Positions 44,946 through 55,595 of a stretch of 64,000 nt of DNA are shown piece by piece. Position 1 is the first letter of the stretch. Every line of letters starts with the position of its first letter. This DNA is from Cryptomeria japonica (lineage: Eukaryota; Streptophyta; Pinopsida; Cupressales; Cupressaceae): NCBI RefSeq assembly GCF_030272615.1, contig NC_081405.1:474638008-474702007 (forward strand). The letters run 5' to 3'. The notes below the pieces were generated by a model, which had not been told where the DNA came from, did not search any database, and was given only the letters and a program-made list of their open reading frames with translations. A program made the position numbers and the translations under genes.

Positions 44946-45540
44946 ATATGTGGTCAACTTAGCAATGATGGAGTCTAGGGATACCTTTGTCTTGTCAATA
45001 GATCTCAACTCTTGAATAGCGGCAACCCTTATTCCATAGACCGGTAACAAGGATCTCAAAACCTTGCTAACAATGGTGGGATCATCCATTGTACCCCTTG
45101 CACTCTTGATGTCTCCAACAACAATTTTAATTCTTATCCCATATTGTTGAATGGTCTCTCCTTCAACCATCCACATGTCTTCAAATTTTCCTCTAAGGCT
45201 TTCTTCCTTAGCTTGCTTCACATTCTCATCACCACCATAGATAGTCTCCAGAGTATCCCATACATCTTTGGGATTGTATTTGTCCTGAGCATCTATAAAC
45301 TCAATATCAGATAGACTGCTGATAAGAGCTTCCATGATTTGCCCATTCTCCTGAATTTCTCTTCTTTGATCATCGGTGAGAGTATCGGTAGGGACAACAT
45401 AAGTATTCTCAAAATAGTTCTAGTGTTGAGCACCCATGATTTTAATGTAGATCTTCATTTTGTCCTTCCATATCTTAAAGTTATCTCTGTTGAACTTAGG
45501 ACCTTCCCTCCTCATCATTAGAATAGGATCTTTTCCTCAA
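44916..45540 (-). pseudogene. Copia 3 gag capsid (UBN2-type)
   Basis: 45335-44916 reads MEALISSLSDIEFIDAQDKY, NPKDVWDTLETIYGGDENVK, ESLRGKFEDMWMVEGETIQQ, DPTIVSKVLRSLLPVYGIRV and ELRSIDKTKVSLDSIIAKLT. It is the copia capsid domain in the same frame as the rest of pol. Upstream to about 45540 the N-terminus continues with a TAG near 45422 (YNWENYVVPTDTLTDD-type context) and the likely gag start near 45530. Confidence 0.87.
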
Positions 45541-45589
45541 GCGGTTAATCTGATAGCACCGAGGACCTGGAGGGAAATCTGATACCAAT

Positions 45590-47034
45590 TGATGAATAAT
45601 GATGAATAGTAAATACCTAACAGGTACTGAGAGGGGGGGTGAATCAGTACATCAAAAAATTTCTCCTACAACTTAAACTACAAAGACTACACTAACTGAC
45701 AAACAACATCATCAACCTAAATCAAGACAATACCGGTAAAACACAGTAAGACTGTAAAAGACATAAACCAGTAACACTTAGAACTTATCGAAACCTAATA
45801 TCTCATTTCAACTTCACCCATATGCTTAAGCAGGTAATGCATCAGAAATATAATGACCATTAAATCAACATGCTTTACCGCTTAGCAGAAAACACTAAAT
45901 CATCACATGAAAAAGCATCACACATAAGACACTGATTTTTCACATGGAAACCCAACTGGAAAAACCACGGTGGGGATGAATATCCACAAGTTGTTCTTGA
46001 ACTCTTTTGAAGTCCGCTCTATTAGGAGCCTACTCCGGTTAAAGACTTTACAATAGGTTCTGCTAGGAACCGATCCTGTTAGGGATCACTCGGTTAAGGG
46101 ATGGCTAAATACCCAGTTAGAGGTTAAAACCTTGTTAAAGGTTACCTCACAAGAGGATTTGAAGAACTCAATGATTTTGAGTCACCCTGTTAAAGGATTT
46201 ACAAAAATCCTATTAAAGCTACTCGGTAAAGGGATTTTCCAACTGCTGAAATGGTTAGAAGTCAACAGGTAGTACACTAATCTGATAACAACACTCAATG
46301 CCAAGGCATATCCACTTCAGTTCCTTTACATCTGCAATCACTTTCTAAAAATCTCTACTCACTTCTTTGGTCTGGCAAGAATCACTTCACATACATTCAT
46401 TTGCCAACAACTTCAAATGAAAAACATCACCAACCTTATAGATAACAATTAGGTTGGTGGCCAAAACCTAAAACCCTAAGCATCTAGGTTAACAATATAG
46501 TCGGTCCAATCCTGACTGTTTAATCACATTACATAGGATAAAACAATCTTGAACAAATCTCAAGATGTTCTGCATTGTCCGTTCTTCACTGCTTCTAGAA
46601 GCTGATAACCCATCACACGCTCTCCACCGTTTACTAAGATTTTACACATTCCCGAGGTAGATAGAATCAATCTCTTCATGCAAGATCCTCAAGGAAATCC
46701 TTCATGCGCACAAGGATGACATGGAAACATGATCTAATCTTCATTTCAATGCTAACTCATCACAGGATGTCATCGGTCAAATCGCACAGACTTGGAATGC
46801 ATCAACCAGAAATCGTGAAGCTGAGATTACCAACCCGTAGTCATATCAAGTGAAACCCTGATACAAACTTTGCATATACTGGTTCACTTGCTTCAACATA
46901 CTGGTTCACACTTCATCATACCGGTTCACTTATACCGATTCACACTTTATCATACCGGTTCACACTTCAACATATTGACATCAATGACAACATACACTAT
47001 CATCATGTTATCAAACTCTGCACATATGCCAACA
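45590..47034 (-). repeat. 5' LTR of copia 3
   Basis: 1,445 bp, same ends as the other LTR. On its inner side the minus strand reads TTGGTATCAGATTTCC (45572-45588), an initiator-Met type primer-binding site matching over the first ten bases. The 34-bp repeat array (about 46890-46975) has about two units against four or more in the 3' LTR. Confidence 0.9.
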
Positions 47035-47039
47035 CATAT

Positions 47040-47930
47040 GTGTTCTCACTGTCATTAATGTATTTATCAAAGGAATAGGAGGATTCATCACAACCATCCT
47101 CTATCATGCCATCACACAATTGATTTAAAAAAGATTTGAGCCTATTTCCAGGTGCATGTGCACATTCTATTAGTTGTCAATGACACGCCTCTTTTTCCTT
47201 TGTTGCATTTCTCTGATACTCTCTATCCAGAAGATCTTAAATTTGTTCACTACTGAGAGATTCCTCATTTTGATGTTGCATGTTGTCTATTTCCATACAG
47301 GTCTCATCAACAATGGATTCTTCTTCAATCTGATCCAAACTTCCCTCTTCATTAGGGTTTTGTATTCCCTCTGTAGATTTCATCCTGCATCCATTATCTT
47401 CTGCAACTATTTCATCATGTAGATCCCTGAGCAAACTATACAACTGAGAGTCATACCCTAACTTATATATTTTATTTTATCTCATTAAATGGAGGCTTGA
47501 CATCTGAAGGTATCTCCTGATAAATATTGAATATCCTCATGAAGAAATCTACTATAGATTCATCTTCTTGTTTTTTTATATTTAAAAATTCATCCAAGGG
47601 AGACACACAAAATTCTGTTTCCATAGTGTATTCTTGGTCTTCCTCTAGCTCATAGCACATGCTTCCTTGTTCACCTACATCATGGAACACATCAACGAAC
47701 CATTTCTCTAACTCCCTCCATGATGAGATGCTCTATGTAGGGAGTGATTCATAGGCTTCTCTTGCATTATCCTTTAATGTCCTGACGAATAATTTCATCA
47801 CATAATATTCTGCATAAATCCCATAATCCTTTACGAATGTATAAAATGAACCCAAATGATTAAGTGCTAATTCATCATATTCCCCATGGAATTTTGGTAC
47901 AAGTTGTGAAATCTTAAGGAACAAATTTTT
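47040..47930 (-). pseudogene. GLE gag (Retrotrans_gag-like)
   Basis: Minus-strand pieces 47924-47733, 47690-47472 and 47443-47237, then reading to 47040 with two stops. ISQLVPKFHGEYDELALNHL, YAEYYVMKLFVRTLKDNARE and AYESLPT, then after one stop SWRELEKWF, SPLDEFLNIKKQEDESIVDF and FMRIFNIYQEIP. This matches the plant gag capsid pattern (F.G......HL..F......V..V..R.F...L...A..W...L...SI.SW..L...F). A one-base shift separates the second and third pieces. Downstream is acidic (EEESIVDETCMEIDNMQ). No knuckle is visible before copia 3 interrupts it. Confidence 0.72.
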
Positions 47931-48239
47931 TAGGATACATTAAAAGCTTCTGAGATCCAATGGCTTGATGCCATCTGGAATAAATAGTTATCTTTGAAAC
48001 ATTCTAAAACAAAATTGCTATTTCTTTCAAAAAGGAAAATTTTCATCTCCTTCTAGATCTTCTCCCTTAGTAGAGTCACCAAATGAGATAGATCTTGTTA
48101 TGTAGAATAGAGTCACCACCTCCTTTGGAGGAAGCTATTACTTATTGATTTCTTGGGTTCTTCCTTCCAGTAGAGCACACCTTAACACAAATTATGGAGT
48201 TGAAATTCTATAGACAACTCCCTAGCAGAACCGCCAATC
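47931..48239 (-). other. GLE leader and primer-binding site
   Basis: No ORF. Just inside the LTR (48240) the minus strand reads GATTGGCGGTTCTGCTAGGG. TGGCGG...TCTGCTAGGG is similar in form to the TGGCGAC-TCTGCTGGGG site of Ogre-type elements, and unlike the initiator-Met type of the copias. This hints that GLE is a Ty3/gypsy (Tat/Ogre-related) derivative. Confidence 0.5.
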
Positions 48240-51200
48240 TGTTGGTTCCCAAAACTACAAATTGTAAATCAAAGGGACTTTCCAAATCCCTAACTGATCC
48301 AATCAGCCTTGGCCAATGAACAGGAATGGTCAAAGACCAAATTCCTCTGCACTTTAGGCTCCACTAGACCTAGGTGGGTATACCTCAATCTCCAAAGCAC
48401 AAAGAGATTTCTTTATAGTGAATTTAAACTTAATAGATTAGTTGTTTACAAGAATGGCAAAATATTTCCTACAACTATGCTTTAATATGTGTTTTTAACT
48501 TGGTTCAATCTGAAAACTTGAATATAATTGATAATGAATAAAAGCTTATAAAATAATGTTGTTGGAACCTTGAGTGATTATGAAAAAACAATGCTAGTAG
48601 AAACTAGTAATATGCTTCTCTGGTGAGGACTTTGTGCACACCAAATTTACTCATAGAAAACTAATAACATACCAATGCCTTATTTGACAATTTACATGTT
48701 ACTTAATGGACAAATGTTTGTGGTCCTTGGAGACAGTTTGAGAAAACTCACAAGTATGCAAGACTATCACTGCAATAACTTCAATGTATGTTATAAGAAC
48801 AACAAAAACAATTATGTTATCTTTACAACAATAAGTGATAAAACACTGCAACAAACCTTATTCATATTTATCCAAAGGATTTTAACTCATCAACATCATA
48901 TAACATGAAATGATCTGAAGATAAAAACAACAAATCTTGTATATTAATTTTTTAGAATAACGGGTATACAAAAACTACGGACTCACATATACTTCATGGT
49001 ACACTTGCTTGCACAAAATGGGTTTTTATTTCTACATACCTGTTTTATATAACACCACTGGTTCCAATAGACAATCTGGAAAATAATAGTTCTTGTTACA
49101 TTCTCTCCCTCAGTCCCGATTTCCCTTTTATAATTTTAAGAGCGTTTCAAACCGTTACATCCTTTTGAAGCAAGAAATTATTTAATTACCCTAAATTACA
49201 AAACATGCACTTTGATTCTTAATTTATATTTGTAGAGTAAATTTCAAATAAATTAAAATATTTTGTCCTTTTAATCTTCATACTTCAAATAATATTGTCC
49301 ATGTCCTGGCAACTTCCTACTCATGAGCGATACCCTTCTGAAATGATTTTATTTTTCTCAAAATAATTATTCCCTTTCATTAACAAAAGCCTTCGCATTA
49401 TAATCACCTTCATGTAATTGTTTTCATCACTGGGATAAAATATTATTAGCTCAATAATCTTCCACCTTGGAATACGATTCTTATTTTTAGCTCAACAAAG
49501 TAAACATTCGTCTTTTCTTCATGTTCTCATCGGGCCCCACTCCTCTTTATCTTATTTCTCATTATATTATTCATTTCTTATCGGGGTAACATATACTATA
49601 GGGATAATATTTTAATTCTATTCCGATAGTACAAAGTTATGTCGATAAGCTTTCTTTTCCTCTTACATCAATTAACATATTCTTTCCACTTTACCATAAA
49701 AATATTTATGCTTGTCCTACAAAGTTATTTACCCTTTCATAATGAAATGGAAAAACATCACCCATCTTTTCACTAATTAAGTTATTATTCCCACTCCATT
49801 TCAGCTTCATGGGGTTTCCCTATAATATTTATGCTTTCCATATGAAATCATCTAACCCTAAGTGAAAACACTTTACTCATCTTCACTCTTTTGTAAGGTA
49901 ATTTCTCATGAATATTTCACCTTCCATTTATAGTTTTCATATTTACTTGTTAAACTAATTAAAAATTATTCATCTTTATTTACTATTTCCCTTCAAGTCT
50001 TGTAAAAATTTTAAGCAAATACTTTGGGTAGAAAAATTCTATCTTTCTCAAATCTTTGAAAACTATTATCTCTTATATCTTTAATATTTTCCTCCATCTT
50101 CAATTCAGAGGTTTTATCAAATTGTTATTTGAAAATTCTTTGTGTTGAAAACTAGTTTTGATAAAATGTCCACAACTTTTTTGTTTCTTAATGAAATTAA
50201 GAATTTCAAAATATTCTGGAAAGATGGAACTGAGGAGCAACTAACCAAAAAACCATTTTGACAAATTTATTTTCATGAATGAGTAGATCTTATCACAATA
50301 TGACGTGTTTTTTTTTAAAATCATACACATTTTGCATATAGTGTAATCACAACAATCCATGAGATCACATTTCTTTGAAATATTACTTATGCATTTCACA
50401 CGTCATGTATATTTTGACATTTTGCATCCATAGTTGTCAATTCTATTCGATTTGAAAGTTCCAAAAATATTTTTTTAACGAATTCATTCACTCCCTATTG
50501 TACAATCATTGCATTCCATGGGATCAAATTCGAGGCATGTTCAAAGGCAATTGGCATGCCATGAGACCAAGCACCGTGTCTATGCTTCCGCATTTCGTAT
50601 CCTCACAATGACAACATTAAATAATTATCCTCGATTATGATTTGAATTCATTGTTTCAAAATGTTTGAATTTTATAGTAAAGGTGTTAGATTTCAATCCT
50701 TTATATGTCGACTGCATTTTCTTGAAATTTTGTAAAGGCTTTCATCAAATATGTTTCAAGCTTATTCTTGCAATAATTGTGCTTCATGGATTCCCACTTC
50801 TGTGAGGCATTCCACTTTGTAAAGAATATTTAACTTTCTGCCTACTATAGTCTTGACTTATTTTTTAAATCTAGCTCTGATAATGAATTATTATACCAAA
50901 ATAAATAAAGTTAAAAATCACCTGCATTCTTAATACTATATGCTGGGCTCTACCCTCGTGGGAGCAACATTTACTCCCATATATAGTAAACATTTGGTTT
51001 CAATGATGTCAAATATATTAATTTGAATTATCAATTTTCATAAAGAAGATGTCTTTCATTAATGAAATTGTAATAATACTAACCTCATCTGATGATCAAA
51101 TAAACCATTTTTCTTGAATCAACGCTCCACACCTTGCTCTGACTTATTTTTCCAAATAATTCACATGAGAGTTGGCTATCATGTAGACATTTAATCAGAG

Positions 51201-51894
51201 ATTGCAAAGTAGCTGATGGCTCCGAGAAATTCCTTCCGAGGTGAAAGATATTGACTTTCGAGGTGAGCACCATAATTGATTTCAACCTTGTGCAAGTCTT
51301 AGATTTGCATAAATTGTGTTTGGTTTTAGACTCAGAAAAATATCAAATGGATTGCTGAGGGCTTGGGGATTTGCACAGGAGTTCATAATCATACTAAAAG
51401 TTGCATGGATCAAATATTTGGCCCAAGGGTGATTTGGGTGAGGAATATTAATTTTAACAGAAGGCTCTTTTAGTGAGTTTTGCAATGTGCGAGTGATTGA
51501 AATGAAGAAATTAGAAATGGAATTGAATTTGGAAAAATAGCAGATGGTATCCTAGGATCTTGTAAACTGGTATGGGGATACTTTATTAATAAGAGAATTG
51601 ACTGGGACAATCAGTTTAGCATGAAGGCTTACTGATACAATGATATTGAATCTTGAAAATGCCTACTCAGAAAGGTTATGAAACTTAGGCGTATGTACAC
51701 CCTAAATTTTGTCACTTCAAATCGGACCTTTGGAAGCTAAATATGGGTAATCATGTTTATTTATAAGTGGTAAACCTTATTGCAAGGTCAAATAGCTGAT
51801 CAAGATCAAGATCTTTGAGTGCATTTTTAGCGGATTTCACTGAATTTTCACATTTAGGAACCCCTAAATTTCCCAAAATTTTAGGGTTCCAACA
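48240..51894 (-). repeat. 5' LTR of GLE, uninterrupted
   Basis: 3,655 bp with ends TGTTGGTTCCC...GGGTTCCAACA and no insertions. It therefore supplies the empty-site sequence for S1 (near 49036) and S2 (near 50982). Against the 3' LTR I count about seven differences in the first 90 bases. It is AT-rich, with small inverted repeats (for example CTCGTGGGAG...TACTCCCATA near 50955-50985), and I see no gene in it. Open stretches such as 48675-48908 are chance. Confidence 0.9.
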
Positions 51895-52175
51895 TGCCTA
51901 ACATACCCTCTTTTGCTCACTTTAACAAGATTATGAAAATTAATGTGACCAAGTCTTTTGTGCCACAACCAACTTTTATCAACTTGTCCCATCATACATT
52001 GGGACTCAAAGCATTCTTTCAAGTTGTACACTTTTCCATCTATCCTTTTGCCTTTAGCAACAAGTTTGCCAGTGCTTTCCTTTTTGATTTCACACCCTCT
52101 TGAGTCAAAAGTGAACATGTATCCTTTGTCACACATTTGACTTACACTCAACAAATTATGTTTTAGACCTTCCAC

Positions 52176-52460
52176 ATAATATACATCACGAGCTTTTAAT
52201 TTTCCATCAATATTTAGTATGCCCTTTCCTTTTATCTTGATTTAAGAGTTGTCTCCAAACCTTACAAAACCACCATTCTAATCTTCCAATTTGATGAATT
52301 TCTTCTTATCACCAGTAATGTGGTTGGAACGCCCACTGTCAACTACCCACAAGTTTTTCCTTTTAGCATGTAGGGCGGTTTGAACAATCAAACAAGACTC
52401 AACCTTATCTTTATCCTTTTCTGCCCAAACTTGTTTGGTTTCTTTTTTCTTTTCTGTTGT
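52176..52460 (-). pseudogene. Copia 2 protease region
   Basis: The minus strand reads LWVVDSGRSNHITGDKKKF at about 52310-52355. The protease DSG is intact, and the following Cys of the usual DSGCS is Arg. Downstream FGDNS and IKIKGKGILNIDGKLKARDV lead into the pre-integrase domain. Stops break the frame twice. Confidence 0.75.
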
Positions 52461-52466
52461 CCCATT

Positions 52467-52889
52467 TTATTCTAGTTTTGCATTAGGTTCAGATGTTGAC
52501 ATTGTCTTCTTTTGCTTAGCTATCCTAAGCTTACAATTTTTTGCAATGTGGCCCAAGTTTTGACAATGATAGAATTTTACATTTACATTGAATGAAACAT
52601 TTGAAAAACTATTGTATGATTGAGATACATTTCTCCTACATTCATAACTCCTATGATCATACCCATTACAATGATAAAAAATAATATTCATATCCCTCAG
52701 AGCAGAAAATTGATTTCTACTTTCAAAACTAGGAGGAGACCTATGCATAAACTTACAATCAACAATTATATGACCATAAGTATTACATTTATAGCAGTAG
52801 CCATGGAATTGAGGTACATACCAATCATTACTGAAGTTATTTCTCATTGGTCTCCTTGGAGCAACATAACTCGATCTTCTTGATTTCAC
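52467..52889 (-). pseudogene. Copia 2 nucleocapsid with three zinc knuckles, two altered
   Basis: A 140-codon open piece with three knuckle positions: CYKCNTYGHIIVDC (complete), FYHCNGYDHRSYEC and FYHCQNLGHIAKNC. In the last two the first Cys is Phe. Spacing and the YxxC...GH...C pattern are those of SIRE-type copia gag. The flanks are Ser/Arg/Asn-rich. Confidence 0.82.
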
Positions 52890-52899
52890 CCTTCGTGTG

Positions 52900-53505
52900 T
52901 CCTTGACCTTTATGAAGCCTCTATTATCAACATTGGCTTTTCTTTTAAGATCAACATGCTAGTTCCTTGATTGATTCTTTATAGAAGAAACATATGTCTT
53001 CTTCTTATTGGGCTTGCTGACTGTGAAGGTTTGTTTGACTTCACTTTCACTTGAAGAGGTGAAGAGTTTCTCCTTGTCTGATTAATCTTTACTATTAGAA
53101 CATTGACTAGCCTCAAATCCAACACCCTCTGTGTCTTTGAAGTGATTTTGTTTGCTCAAAATTTTATCCAAAGCATCAGTGCTACCCTCATACTTGATTC
53201 TCTCCTTGACTTCATCTTTGTACTTTTCAAGTTCCTTTCTGATATTCACAATTTCTTACTCCATCTTTTGATATTATTTCTCTTTGTTTTCTAAATCTGA
53301 TTTAGTCACTCCATACATTATTTTAGCTTCATCCAATTGCTATTTGATTCTTCAATATTCTTGTTTAGTAAGTCATGCTCCCTTATGACAGACTTCTTGT
53401 ATTTCTTGAACTCTTTTCTTACTTTGTTGAGTTCTTCAAGAGAACAAACTAATTCTCCTTCAAGGTCAACCACATCATCTGCATCTTCTTCCTCATTGTC
53501 ATCTA
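52900..53505 (-). pseudogene. Copia 2 gag coiled-coil region
   Basis: The minus strand reads, from 53505, DDNEEEDADDVVDLEGELVC, SLEELNKVRKEFKKYKKSV and REHDLLNKNIEESNS, then after a stop a further Lys/Glu/Leu-rich stretch to about 53100, and a basic region. Acidic patch, coiled coil, then knuckles is the layout of SIRE-type copia gag between capsid and nucleocapsid. It is cut at 53505 by element E. Confidence 0.7.
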
Positions 53506-55466
53506 TGTAATGCCCCTCTAGGAAACCCCGAAGGGATAAGGCTAAAACACTCAAATGGAGTGCAAATATATATTTTTTAAAACTTTAATACACAACATTA
53601 AGAAATGTTGGAGTTATCTAACGCTTAGATAACATAGTGGAAGACTAAACGAACCTAAGGAGTTTCCCAACGTGATTACGTAACTTAACACCTAACTCAA
53701 CTCACGACATTTGAACCAATTAAGAAGGATATCTTAATTACATGCTATTACTTGAACATGGATATAATTTGTTCAGTGAATTAACATTATTGAAATTTGG
53801 AAGCGTTCATCTATTATGGTTGAAGATAAGGCTAACATGAGGAAATTTACCCATAGAAGTTAAAACATAGATAACTTGTAAATTCATCTATTAAGGTTAA
53901 AATATGGTTAACTTGACAAGTCCATCCATTTTAATTACAATATAGCTAACATAACGAAGCTCATTTATTAAGGTTAAAATATAAACAACCAATTGAGTTC
54001 ATCCATTATAGTTAGAGTGTAGCTATTAAGATGAAGTTCATTTATTAAGGTTAAAATGCAGATAACCAATTGAGTTCATCCATTATAGTTAGAATGTAGC
54101 TATTAAGATGAAGTTCATTTATTAAGGTTGAAATTTAGATAACCAATTGAGTTCATCCATTATAGTTAGAATGTAGCTATTAAGATGAAGTTCATTTATT
54201 AGGAGTAAAATGTAAATAAATAATTGAGCTCATCCAATTTAGTTAAAATATAGCTATTATGATGAAGTTCATTTATTAAGATTAAAATGTAAATAACTAA
54301 ATGAAGTTCATCGATTAGAATTAGAATTTAGGTAATATGACGAGTTCATCCAATAATTGTTATCCATTCATTACATTCAATTATACATTAAACCCATACG
54401 ATGCATCTTGTTCCAAAACACTCTATAATATCATCATAACTAATGAGGTCCTTTCATGCATACTTATTTTCATTAACATTACTAGAGTACATTCCTTCAT
54501 GATCCATTTATTTCATTTAAAAGATGACTACATACATGCATTATGATAATTCTCATCTAACCCAATTGTACATTCTATCAAATTGACATTTATACATGCT
54601 AACACTAACCATGAAACACAAGAACAAAAGTATCGCATAACACCAAAATGATCTCAGAGCTCACCCCTAGAGGGCTACATTTCTGGGTCTGCTCAACCGC
54701 AAGACCGCTCTGATAATTAATTAAGTTATAGTTACATAGGGTTCATGTCATTTACATTCCTGCCTTATAGGCGAGCACAACCAATATACAAATGACCACT
54801 TCGGTCAATAAATCCTAAATGATCCCTACATAGAAACAGATCCAATTGAGCATATTAAAAGATGACACAAAGGTCCAATGTTTGACGGTGCTCTAACTAG
54901 GAGCCTAACCAATTATGGCCAACCTCAAAACAACTAGATGACAAGGTCCAAACAAACATATCCAGGTCTTGCCATTACTTTAAACAAAAGCAAATACAAC
55001 AATTAGAACTTATGACAGCAATAACCAAAAAAAAATACAATCTTTTCCCATATTGATTTAAACATTTAAAGGTTGATCAAGTTTTCTAAATGATCTAAGT
55101 TGTTTTTAGTTTTCTACCTAATCGAGATCCAGGTCATTCTTGGTTTTCTACTCACTACATTCATATGCATCAAGACATAACATAAATACATCCCTACTAG
55201 TTTTTTCAACCAAATTCACATGAATGTAAAGCATTAATCATCTAAATATGTTATTTAATCCTTAGATAAACATCATTGACATACTGGTTTAGAACAATAA
55301 TCTAGTCCCCTTTCTAGCAACACAAATTTCACCCTTTATAAAAAGGAAATATACATTAAAAGAAAATAAAGAAATGGGAAAACCTTTCTAATGAAATAAA
55401 ATCCCCTTGCATATATTTAAAACAATTTCACCATCCAAAAATATTAAATAGCACATATATATCCCA
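53506..55466 (+). mobile_element. Element E, left part: LTR-like sequence inserted in copia 2 gag
   Basis: Copia 2 coding stops at TGTAATGCCCCTCTAGG, a start typical of plant Ty3/gypsy LTRs. ATCTA (53501-53505) is the candidate TSD; the partner is outside the window. There is no coding sequence. A ~38-bp minisatellite fills 53809-54355. Near 54690-54720 the complement reads TATCAGAGCGGTCTTGCGG, like a gypsy primer site and leader, so E may be composite or in the opposite orientation. Interrupted at 55484 by the LINE and resumes at 61812. Confidence 0.45.
53809..54355 (+). repeat. ~38/77-bp minisatellite in element E
   Basis: About 14 units of 38-39 bp, each starting near TTCAT(C/T)(T/C)ATTA and containing GTTA.AAT. 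In the middle (about 53960-54270) they alternate as TTCATTTATTAAGG and TTCATCCATTATAG types, forming a 77-bp dimer repeated four times. Outer units are more diverged, so the dimer amplified later. Confidence 0.85.
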
Positions 55467-55595
55467 ATATATACCTAATTTAAAAAATGAGAGAGAGCTC
55501 TGCAACCAAGGTACATGAATGGTCCTTAGCCGCAGGTCGGCTCTCTATCCGGGGGCTCCCAGACCTAGTGGGAGTCCTCCACATTAACTCTATCT

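Larger units (their letters stand above)
39393..47034 (-). mobile_element. Copia 3: full-length, mildly decayed Ty1/copia element
   Basis: A 7.64-kb minus-strand element inserted in GLE's internal region, with perfect TSD CATAT (39388-39392; 47035-47039). LTRs are 39393-40887 and 45590-47034. All nine main open pieces between 41271 and 45335 share one frame, so it is one gag-pol broken mainly by nonsense codons, plus two compensating shifts near 43760-43850 and a 297-bp in-frame duplication. The first ~130 LTR bases differ at about ten positions between the two copies. It is the best-preserved element in the window. Confidence 0.92.
26942..51894 (-). mobile_element. GLE: non-autonomous LTR element with 3.5-3.7-kb LTRs, carrying three nested insertions
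   Basis: Ends are TGTTGGTTCCC and GGGTTCCAACA. The flanking 5-bp TSD TGCCT (26937-26941; 51895-51899) is perfect, and copia 2 coding resumes across it. LTRs are 26942-38202 (interrupted twice) and 48240-51894. Subtracting nested insertions leaves about 9.5 kb with only about 2.4 kb internal. The internal part holds a gag (47040-47924) and a tail ORF (38371-39392), on the minus strand, and no protease, RT or integrase. It must depend on another element. The giant LTR plus gag-only layout resembles large retrotransposon derivatives, but I recognise no named family. Confidence 0.85.
51895..53505 (-). mobile_element. Copia 2, 5' part (gag nucleocapsid, protease, pre-integrase)
   Basis: Third piece of copia 2. 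At 51895-52175 it continues the pre-integrase domain cut at 26941 (EGLKHNLLSVSQMCDKGYMF, SWLWHKRLGHINFHNLVKVS). Farther right come protease, three zinc knuckles and a coiled coil. The gag capsid and 5' LTR are not present before 53505, where element E begins, so they lie outside the window or are lost. Confidence 0.85.

Noticed and set aside
31000-47000. Frequent ACCGGT hexamers across S2, copia 3 and other elements
   Set aside because: Noticeable by eye, but I could not compare it with expectation, and family-shared sequence inflates the count.
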